A stretch of DNA of 12,931 nt from Euperipatoides rowelli (lineage: Eukaryota; Onychophora; Udeonychophora; Euonychophora; Peripatopsidae): the NCBI GenBank assembly GCA_003024985.2, contig PXIH01S0026448.1; one strand, 5' to 3'. The translations under genes were made by a program, and so were the position numbers. A model generated the notes under the pieces. The model did no database searches, was not told the DNA's origin, and saw nothing but the letters and a program-made list of their open reading frames with translations. Below are positions 7,801-12,931 of this stretch, in pieces (the stretch's first letter is position 1; each line of letters opens with the position of its first letter).

Positions 7801-10183
7801 TTATACAGATGCTATCGGCAGATAGCAATGAAGAAATTGAACAATTCTAAAATCTGCTAAAGACATTTTATAAAGAAAGAAATTTAAAGATGTGATGATT
7901 ATAATAGGTGATTATAATGCTAAAGTGGGACAGGGTAGAGACAAGCATAGTCGGCCCATGGGGATTAGTAAAAAGAAATGATAGAGGTAACCTACTTGTT
8001 AATTTTTTAATAGCCATAATTGAAAAACAGAAAAGCAATAGCATACATACCTGGGCTTCACCAAATGGAATGATAAAGAACCAAATAAATTTTGCATAAA
8101 ATTTCAAGAGATTTAAAACAGCATTAAAAAATGCAAAACCATGCTAGAAGTTGACTGTGGATCAGACCAAAACCTGTAGTCTGAGGATTAGAAAGCAATT
8201 AGAAACGTCAGATTAAGATCAACAAAAATATAAGATGACTAGTTGAAGTAGTCTTTTCAATGAAAAACTTAGGCATAAGACAAGGTAATCTTAATGAAAG
8301 GTGGACCAAGGTTAAGAACATACCATATTCATTAAACAGCTAAGGAGGAAATAGGATTTCAAAAGAAAAAAGGCAAAGTATCTATTAAAACAAAGACAAC
8401 AGTTATTGCTATACCAAATGTCACTATAATGTCTGAATATATTTTAACAAATATTAATAACAAAGTTTGTAAATAATAGAATCAAATAATTTCATGTGTT
8501 CCAAAATAACTGCACCAATCACAGTGCACTAACTATCTTCTACACAATTTGTATTATACTTTTTATCCGATATATATACTTTGATATCAATTTGATATTG
8601 TGATGCAAATCTCCGGATGACAGCACTCAATATTCCTGAGTGCAAATTCACTTAAAAACAAATAAATCAATTCTTTCTCATTTTACCACAAGAGCAAAAA
8701 GCATAACATTCAGCTCCCCATAACAATCAATACATGAATTACCATTGTAAACCAACAGTACTTAAACATGCCTAAATGTAAAACAAACACTACATTTTTA
8801 TTAATGCCTTATAAAAATAGAATAACCATGAAAAATAGATTCCGCATTATTAATACTGTATATACTGTAAAGATAATTTTCTTTACATACAGTAGTTACT
8901 ATATTAATTAGTATGAGATTCCATAATATAGCCTACAAAGTTGCCGCAACTCTACCCACAATAGGGCGTCTATTCCAGCTGATGTTTCAAGTACAACAAA
9001 ACAACAACATCCACAATATTAGCTATTTCTAAGCCACAAATAATAACTTTCATGCACTGTTTATGATCAAGCAGTGATCAGTCTGCTAACACAATGTAAT
9101 GTGTTATGGAAATAGCAACACAAAAACAAAAGTTAGCAAGTCTTCACATGGAGAATTAAAACCTAAATACAAAATAATGGTTTGTTATTAAATGTAACAT
9201 CAATAACATTGACGCAGGATGGAAACTACTTCACATAAAAAATTACACTAAAGCACATACAATATATTGTAATCAAATTTTAATTTATTTTGATGATTAG
9301 AACATCAATGATTGTCATTTAACTTTTAGTTTATATATGAATCAAATTTTTAGTTGGAGGATTTAATTTTTTCACTTTTTAAAAAACATTGTTGTTGATT
9401 GCTATAATAGGCTTATTTTAATTTTTCAGCTAATGGTATGGAATTGTGTTCACCCAAACAGACTAGTCGCATTCATAAACAGACCCCTATTTTCAAGTTC
9501 AACCCACCTGACAATATAACACTGCCCCTTCATAATTTATTTAAAGAAAACATGAATTGGAAGGCTTCTAGTAGTACAACTCACATTTCATCAAATTGGA
9601 CTGCCTATCAAATTAAACATCATCTTGAGAAATTGCAGAGCCAAAGTTTTAAAGGAAGAAAAAATATGAAATTAAAGATTTTTAAATTAGAGGAACTTCT
9701 AGACATGATTACAAAGGCGCATGGACTTCCTTATAAGATTGAATTTGTAAAGCAACCTGCTAAATCATACTTATTTTCTATGTTTTGCAATTCTGGTAAT
9801 GTGTCCTTTACCAGTAGGAAAAGAACACCGACAAAAATAAAAGGTTTAGAGCAAGCCATTGCCAAATTTATAGAATATGTAGAAAACAAAGAAAAACAAC
9901 TTATAGATCAAGAGGACCCAGTCACTTCAATTTGTATGGATCCACAAACAAATATTCCTTTAAAGAATATGTTGCCAAATGCTTCTGATGAACATGGGAT
10001 TTTTACACAGGACCAATATGATAAGGATGAAAGAAAAAAATTAGATGTATTTATTATCTTTGAACAAGAAACTGATAAACAGCTTGATGCTTACAGTATT
10101 CTATATCAATCGTGCTATTTCAACAAAGTTAACTTAATACCCAAGTTCGTTGAACAACTACAAGATGGTCAATCTTATAAGAG
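1791..10183 (+). CDS. Multi-dsRBD protein gene, NKRF-like candidate; 4 exons, 3'-incomplete
   Basis: Join 1791-1803, 3267-4317, 7121-7197 and 9430-10183. Every junction is GT-AG and the phases agree (1, 2, 1, then 2 at the open end), giving about 631 codons. In order, the protein has a polar Ser/Asn/Gln-rich N-terminus; 11-residue repeats (about residues 116-199); a divergent dsRBD (about 230-293) with the alpha-beta-beta-beta-alpha pattern; a basic linker; a second dsRBD-like fold (about 466-533); an acidic/polar linker; and the start of a third dsRBD (about 599 onward, with FNK before beta-1) cut by the final donor. dsRBDs bind RNA duplexes or mediate dimerisation. The spacing around the third domain resembles NKRF, a nucleolar partner of XRN2 and DHX15 in rRNA processing whose G-patch and R3H domains would then lie beyond the window. 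I see no XRN2-binding (XTBD) motif. CDKN2AIP-like or an unnamed dsRBD family are alternatives. That the gene is real is well supported; its name is not. Confidence 0.75.
1804..3266 (+). other. Intron 1 (inferred)
   Basis: About 1.46 kb between donor gtagga (1804) and acceptor ttgttttcag (ends 3266). It is mostly AT-rich, with A11 at 3056-3066 and T17 at 3080-3096. The T17 tract is followed by CAG at 3097-3099 and would look like an acceptor, but no in-phase coding follows. The one compositional outlier is the GC-richer block at about 1939-2217, listed separately. Confidence 0.4.
1939..2217. other. GC-richer block open on both strands, unidentified
   Basis: This block is clearly richer in G+C than its surroundings. 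The + frame stays open for 92 codons (contains KVGKVLFDSMEILGYRDIAA) and after one TAG continues as DKLIVQEGCEAFFHRLEGVI. The - strand is also largely open in two frames, one with WIPERNQGCKDQTFLRLLYS. On the - strand a ctatttcag acceptor-like site lies just before a coding-looking stretch. I recognise no domain in any frame. The likeliest explanation is a fragment of a dispersed repeat or retrocopy inserted in the intron. A small exon of an overlapping - strand gene is possible but unsupported. Confidence 0.35.
3267..4317 (+). CDS. Coding exon 2: repeat array and first dsRBD
   Basis: The exon has 1051 bases and is open throughout. The acceptor is a pyrimidine-rich tccatttttgttttcag and the donor is GAG|gtaggt at 4318; reading on gives TAG at 4319. 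The N-terminal part is Ser/Asn/Gln-rich and probably disordered. Seven to eight tandem units of about 11 residues (LNSxDxNxSPQ type) lie at 3599-3850. A helix-rich lead (LLEAFFDVGYYLRENK) then precedes the dsRBD at about 3938-4132: helix QLIEIAMINN, strands DYELKTD, YCCRIFSSS and LISEAKD, then basic helix TSAKRKAVQTAFDKL. The glycine usually found before the KKxAK motif is absent and the alanine content is reduced, so RNA binding may be weak. A basic tail (KKRQ...KLKAIVKKLL) could be a nuclear signal. No other product explains an open frame this long in such AT-rich DNA. Confidence 0.88.
3599..3850 (+). repeat. In-frame tandem repeat, period 33 bp (11 residues)
   Basis: Inside exon 2 the protein runs FIPQDSIQSAQ, INSYDSNYSPH, LSAHDSNQSPQ, LNSHDNNRSQQ, LYSQDKNHSPQ, INSQAFNKSSH, then two shorter degenerate units (LLHHFNQSPQ, LNCNQYPQ). 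The consensus is roughly [LI]NSxDxNxSPQ. The units are well diverged in DNA, so the array is old and kept in frame. Ser-Pro steps could be phosphorylation sites. The array is probably a disordered linker before the first dsRBD. Copy number may vary between individuals. Confidence 0.85.
4431..5068. mobile_element. hAT-type non-autonomous DNA transposon remnant
   Basis: The left end at 4439 reads CAGTGTTTTCCAATCTTAGG and then GTCCATGATCCCCCAGGAG. This is the familiar hAT terminal pattern (CAGTG-TTCCCAACC, then ggtcc-ggaccccc). The right end at 5025-5060 reads agggatcctcagaaag, then aaaaattgggaattctg, its imperfect inverted counterpart. The element is 622 bp (4439-5060) with no transposase frame, so it is an internally deleted or MITE-like copy. 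The 8-bp flanks (4431-4438 gtctaggt; 5061-5068 atataggc) agree at 5 of 8 positions, as expected for an aged hAT target duplication. It lies wholly in intron 2. The left end is the stronger evidence. Confidence 0.6.
4928..4943. repeat. 16-bp perfect palindrome
   Basis: atacagtatactgtat is its own reverse complement. Related half-palindromes recur in the window (near 8854-8894, 11929 and 12509). It falls inside the hAT remnant, so it may be part of that element's interior. No function can be assigned. Confidence 0.7.
7121..7197 (+). CDS. Coding exon 3 (77 bp)
   Basis: A T-rich acceptor (tatttttttttttaag) is followed by 77 open bases and donor AAAG|gtaaaa at 7198. The first base completes the split Arg codon from exon 2. 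The 25 codons that follow include FTEMKPSRDDEMNLKN and KESTDYDK, and one base is carried into exon 4. Both phases fit the neighbouring exons without adjustment, which is good evidence for so short an exon. The segment is charged and hydrophilic, a linker between the two dsRBDs. Its length is not a multiple of three, so skipping it would shift the frame. Confidence 0.72.
7490..8345 (+). mobile_element. LINE fragment: decayed RTE/CFDP2-like AP-endonuclease region
   Basis: Translated in shifting frames, this stretch follows the AP-endonuclease domain of RTE-like LINEs (the type annotated as craniofacial development protein 2-like). In order: RGIKIG and NVRGL near 7511-7542; QTGKLSDVCNEMTRKEIEVL to about 7608; GVGFIVKED near 7708; IIGDYNAKVGQGRD at 7898-7942; GPWGLVKRNDRGNLL at 7953-7997; TWASPNGMIKNQINF up to 8093; VDCGSDQN at 8150-8173; then the endonuclease-RT linker (NERWTKVK). 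Several stops and frameshifts make it inactive. The catalytic SDH motif reads SDQ. No reverse transcriptase or 3' end follows, so the 3' part was lost after insertion rather than by the usual 5' truncation. Confidence 0.85.
8854..8894. repeat. Interrupted inverted repeat (hairpin)
   Basis: Outer arms TACTGTA (8854-8860) and TACAGTA (8888-8894) enclose inner arms GTAAAGA (8867-8873) and TCTTTAC (8880-8886) with a six-base loop. It could be a small foldback element or a chance AT-rich hairpin. The tactgta motif recurs elsewhere in the window. Confidence 0.5.
9430..10183 (+). CDS. Coding exon 4: second dsRBD-like fold and start of a third
   Basis: 754 open bases between acceptor tttcag (ends 9429) and donor GAG|gtaagc at 10184; reading on gives TAA at 10185. 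The carried base plus CT makes Ala, then NGMELCSPKQ. A dsRBD-like fold lies at about 9684-9887: helix LEELLDMITKAHG, strands YKIEFVKQ, YLFSMFCNSG and VSFTSRKRT, helix TKIKGLEQAIAKFIEYV. The alanine-rich second helix of canonical dsRBDs is poorly kept, so the domain may serve protein contacts. After a polar linker, LDVFIIFEQ and DAYSILYQSCYFNKVNLIPK look like the entry, helix 1 and strand 1 of another dsRBD, broken by the donor after QSYK. That match to the NKRF pattern is from memory and is inference. Confidence 0.88.
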
Positions 10184-10726
10184 GTAAGCAGTCAACTGTA
10201 ATTCTGTCAGTTCAGTTATCATTTCATGAAGTTGGTTTTTTATTTATCATATTTTAATTCAGTTTAATATTCTGGTAATTATTTATATTTTCGACCAGTG
10301 GTATTTGACCAGGGATAGGCCTACATTGTAGTATGTACATGAAATTTTATGAAGGGGAGACAAAAACTTGCATAAGAAAATAATTTTTTACTTAAATGAA
10401 ATATTCAGTAGTTTATTTTTGTTTTAATATTAAGAATAATTTATAATTCTGATTGAGTTTGAATCCATGTATGTATGTGTGAACCATCTTAAGTGATATT
10501 TCGTCAACGGTTGGTTCAATCTGTATTGTCCGTATACATAGAAGTTTTCAAACATTTACAACTCTCTTAAGTAGTGCAGTATTTAAACAAAAATGGCCAA
10601 TTCTATTGTTTAGATAATGACATGTATTTAGCTTGTTATGGAGTTAAAATGTCTGTGGGCTCCTAATAACTAGTATAACTGGTTTCGATGTTTGTCTAAT
10701 TCTGTATGATTAGTCTTATTAGTTAT

Positions 10727-10738
10727 GGGGGGGGGGGG
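10727..10738. repeat. G12 homopolymer
   Basis: Twelve consecutive G bases in otherwise AT-rich DNA. A run this long is prone to length error in sequencing and could form a G-rich structure. No functional claim is made. Confidence 0.95.
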
Positions 10739-11477
10739 AGAGTTGCTTGACTTATTAATTAAACTAAACCTTTTAATCCAGAGTCAGTAGAAAGTATTTT
10801 TTACACTTCAGTAATTATTAAGTGAAGTTAGTGGCAATCCTATTATAAAAATTACAATATATTTTTCATATAATAAATCCACAAAGACTATGACACTAAA
10901 AATAGTTACTATGCAAAAAGGATTCTGCAATCTGATAAACCTCTGTGTATAGTGCTTTCACCCATAACAAGACATGTTGTCCTTAAAATCTAAACAAGTT
11001 CAAATTGGGTCGTAAAACAGTCTGTGACTAGCCAATGAATGGAAGAAGTTAGCGTGATTGTGTAAAATCACGATTGAAACACTGAATGGAATTTAAAAAC
11101 TGTACTTTATGAATATACCTGATATTTAGGGCACTAAAACTTAGAATATAGTTTCTGGTTATTCATTTTCAAATATTGGACATGGGAGGAAGTTTTTTTT
11201 TTTTTTAATTAACTCAAATTTTTAGATGAGGGAAGCTCCCTTCTTTTTTTAAACAAAAAAAAAAGTAAAATTTGAAGTAACCTCTAGGCCTATAAATTTT
11301 AGTATTAAAAATTAAACCTCCTTAAGATTTTTTTTAAATTAGGCTATAAACACAATCCTTTGAAGAGGGGTGGTCATAGAAATGTGGAATGATAGAAGTG
11401 GAAAATGAGTGAATTAATGCATATATTTTTATTGTAATATTTACTTTCTGTATAATTTAGCTTGTTTTGTTCATTTT

Positions 11478-11605
11478 GTTTCTGGATTTCTTTTTTTTTT
11501 TTTTTTTTAAGGGAATTTCACCTCCAAAATATGCTTTATTATCAAACACACAGCAAACAATATATACAATACAAACTAACCAATAATGGTTTCCGGATTT
11601 CTTTT
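11478..11605 (-). mobile_element. Retroposed mRNA 3' end with target-site duplication
   Basis: Read on the - strand, 11588 down to 11495 is the tail of a polyadenylated transcript. AATAAA (+ strand tttatt at 11535-11540) is followed by about 26 bases and a poly(A) tract (T18 on the + strand at 11491-11508, part of which belongs to the duplicated site). It is flanked by 17-bp direct repeats, 11478-11494 and 11589-11605 (gtttctggatttctttt versus gtttccggatttctttt, one mismatch). On the - strand the junction reads TT|AAAAG, the favoured nick site of LINE-type AP endonucleases. Only about 80 bases of source sequence remain, so it is a strongly 5'-truncated processed copy or SINE-like insert. The parent transcript is unknown. 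Confidence 0.68.
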
Positions 11606-11982
11606 AATTAAATTGGATCAATAAATTATATTTACGTTTTCTTTACCAAAAAAAAACAACAACTTGTTAGCTTACGGGTAATTATTTAACTAACTACTTT
11701 GGAAAATATCATCTTAAACTTTATATACTATAGAAACTGAGAAAGAATAATCGAGATAAGAATATATTTATTTCTATATATTATTAAAATAAATTTTACA
11801 TTAATAATAATCTAAAAAAATATTACTATAATAAGTTAAAGACTAGCCTACAATGATTTTTTTTTCAAATTTCACAAGCATTACGTTTTTATTCTAAACT
11901 AACTTTATCTATACATATATATATACAGTATATATTAGTCTACTGTTTTCTGTTTAACATAACATTTTCATTGATTTCACAG

Positions 11983-12022
11983 ATTCTTTGATTTAAGCTG
12001 TTGCTTCAACTTTGAAAGATAA
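11983..12022 (+). other. Weak candidate alternative last exon
   Basis: Acceptor cattgatttcacag (ends 11982) has a fair pyrimidine tract. Joined in phase 2 to exon 4 it would read RFFDLSCCFNFER and stop at 12020-12022, with AATAAA at 12023-12028. That would truncate the third dsRBD after its first strand. Twelve open codons are easily met by chance, and the reading does not continue the dsRBD pattern, so I rate it unlikely. Confidence 0.15.
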
Positions 12023-12049
12023 AATAAAAAAATAATAAGAATTGACCCG

Positions 12050-12109
12050 TTTATGTTGAAGTCATAAATTAACTTCTGGTCAAATTTATATTGAAGTCAT
12101 AAATTAACT
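12050..12109 (+). repeat. Two-copy direct repeat, period 35 bp
   Basis: A 25-bp unit at 12050-12074 (core ttgaagtcataaattaact) recurs at 12085-12109 with one mismatch (tttatg versus tttata at the start). This is a simple local duplication with no coding. Confidence 0.85.
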
Positions 12110-12590
12110 CTGAAATTTGCTAATTAAAGTTTGTTTTGAAAAGTAAACAAGCCGACTTGTAGTAAGCTAAATAAAGTTTTTTTAATTAGAAATATTTATT
12201 TCCTGTGTCAATGTGTGTTTTTTTTTTTTTACAAACTTTATGCAATAAAAAAACAATTACAAATTAATTAATTATAATACGTTTTTTTTTTATAACATGG
12301 AGTGACAATCAAAATTATCACAAGGTTTAAATAAGTATATAAGCACAATTAAGCAAGCAATGATTTTTAATGTGCGAGTGAACTAAATTGATGCTTGGCC
12401 ACGCCCTCGACTACATTTTCATGTCAGCTGATAGGAAAGTCACCTTCCTATACCTCCATTCGCTTAATAATCTCTAGTATTATTTTTATGAACTTTCATT
12501 ATAATAACTACAGTATACTGCAAATTTATTTTCATTGTAATTATATTTTTAAAGCCGATCAAAAACTTTCTTAATAAATGGAAAGAATCT

Positions 12591-12672
12591 GATGTGGGCG
12601 GAACTTTTTTATTTTTACAAAAAACAGCATAAAAAACCATTTGATGCGGTATAAAAAATTTGACGCGGGCGG
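12591..12672 (+). promoter_or_regulatory. Cluster of GC-box-like gaygygggcgg motifs
   Basis: gatgtgggcgg at 12591-12601 and gacgcgggcgg at 12662-12672, with a partial copy gatgcggt at 12643-12650, stand in AT-rich DNA. A GC-box-like ccacgccc lies upstream at about 12400. GGGCGG is the Sp/KLF binding core in animals. The spacing could suit an enhancer or a promoter of a gene to the right, or the motifs may be a degenerate repeat. No TATA-initiator pair or downstream open frame supports a promoter here. Confidence 0.22.
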
Positions 12673-12729
12673 TAACCATAAACTATAATCCAACTTTTAG
12701 TGCCCTTAAATTATATTTAGAAAATTTTA

Positions 12730-12837
12730 ACCCCCTCTCTAAACTCCTAATTAAGGGGTTTTTTTTATGGTTTTTAAAATCTTTCCAGAACTCTGCAAAT
12801 ATTTAAATATATTTTAATTGTTACTCACCCCCTCTCT
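12730..12837. repeat. Direct repeat accccctctct, two copies
   Basis: The 11-mer accccctctct occurs at 12730-12740 and 12827-12837. The first copy also belongs to an imperfect inverted pair, aacccc with ggggtt at about 12756. The flanks beyond the 11-mer differ, so it is a short repeat of unknown meaning. Confidence 0.5.
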
Positions 12838-12931
12838 TTTAAAGGGCTCCCTAGGGCATTAGAAGCAAATTCTTTAATTCATGTTTTTTTTTTTTTTAAT
12901 TCTTACATTAACTTTTATTAATCATTGAATT

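Larger units (their letters stand above)
7198..9429 (+). other. Intron 3
   Basis: 2232 bases between donor gtaaaa (7198) and acceptor ttttaatttttcag (ends 9429). A dead LINE fragment fills about 7490-8345. From about 8500 to 9300 the + strand is A/C-rich and lacks coding. It includes an interrupted hairpin at 8854-8894. Confidence 0.72.
10184..12931 (+). other. Probable intron 4 (open-ended), no convincing exon
   Basis: The donor at 10184 (gtaagc) is strong. I searched to the window end for a phase-matched exon completing the third dsRBD and found none. An acceptor at 11982 yields 12 codons and a stop, listed separately as a weak alternative. The stretch holds homopolymers (G12 at 10727-10738, T14 at 11193-11206, T18 at 11491-11508), a retroposed fragment, a 35-bp tandem repeat and GC-box-like motifs. 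Either the intron exceeds 2.7 kb or the gene ends differently. Confidence 0.55.

Noticed and set aside
7868-8107. Opposite-strand open frame of 79 codons
   Set aside because: It is antisense to the LINE endonuclease fragment, whose + strand reading is unmistakable.
10447-10475. gagtttgaatccatg, similar to a tRNA T-arm
   Set aside because: No acceptor stem, D-arm or anticodon arm can be folded around it.
10783-10821. Acceptor-like taatccag with 12 open codons in phase with exon 4
   Set aside because: The pyrimidine tract is weak, a stop follows soon and no dsRBD residues appear in the reading.
11053-11072. Perfect 7-bp stem with six-base loop (cgtgatt / aatcacg)
   Set aside because: A hairpin of this size is expected by chance in 13 kb, and no T-run or gene end accompanies it.
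11511-11613. 33-codon open reading after a T18-AAG acceptor-like site, in phase with exon 4
   Set aside because: The T18 tract is better explained as the poly(A) tail of a - strand retroposed fragment with target duplication. The reading does not continue the dsRBD and has no donor.
12464-12679. 71-codon open frame on the - strand
   Set aside because: Composition is AT-driven, no domain is recognisable and no splice or start context supports it.

Overview
The window looks like a piece of an AT-rich invertebrate animal genome. By eye G+C is roughly 30%. There are long A/T homopolymers, GT-AG introns, decayed transposon copies and no compact operon-like coding. I cannot name the species. Recurrent palindromes such as TAGGCCTA and tacagtatactgta-type motifs are familiar from marine invertebrate genomes, but that is only an impression.

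The window holds one clear gene, on the + strand. I reconstruct four coding exons with matching splice phases: 1791-1803 (start codon, four codons plus one base), 3267-4317, 7121-7197 and 9430-10183. Joined, they give about 631 codons and then run on through a good donor at 10184 with no stop. The 3' end is probably beyond the window. The protein has an N-terminal Ser/Asn/Gln-rich region, an array of 11-residue repeats, a divergent double-stranded-RNA-binding domain (dsRBD) in exon 2, a second dsRBD-like fold in exon 4, and what looks like the first half of a third dsRBD cut by the last donor. Order and spacing recall NF-kappa-B-repressing factor (NKRF), a nucleolar RNA-processing protein with dsRBDs followed by G-patch and R3H domains. 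This is a hypothesis from pattern recall, not a database match.

Layout: 1-1790 is 5' flank with one decayed coding-looking block (868-1182). 1804-3266 is intron 1, with an unidentified GC-richer block near 1939-2217. 4318-7120 is intron 2, carrying a 622-bp internally deleted hAT-type DNA transposon (4439-5060). 7198-9429 is intron 3, carrying a dead LINE fragment of the AP-endonuclease region (about 7490-8345). 10184-12931 is probably intron 4, with a short retroposed mRNA 3' end flanked by a 17-bp target-site duplication (11478-11605), simple repeats and a small group of GC-box-like motifs near the right edge.

No bacterial-type operon, CRISPR array, rRNA or tRNA gene was seen. The most informative points are the fast-evolving multi-dsRBD gene and the unusually legible retroposition scar in its last intron.
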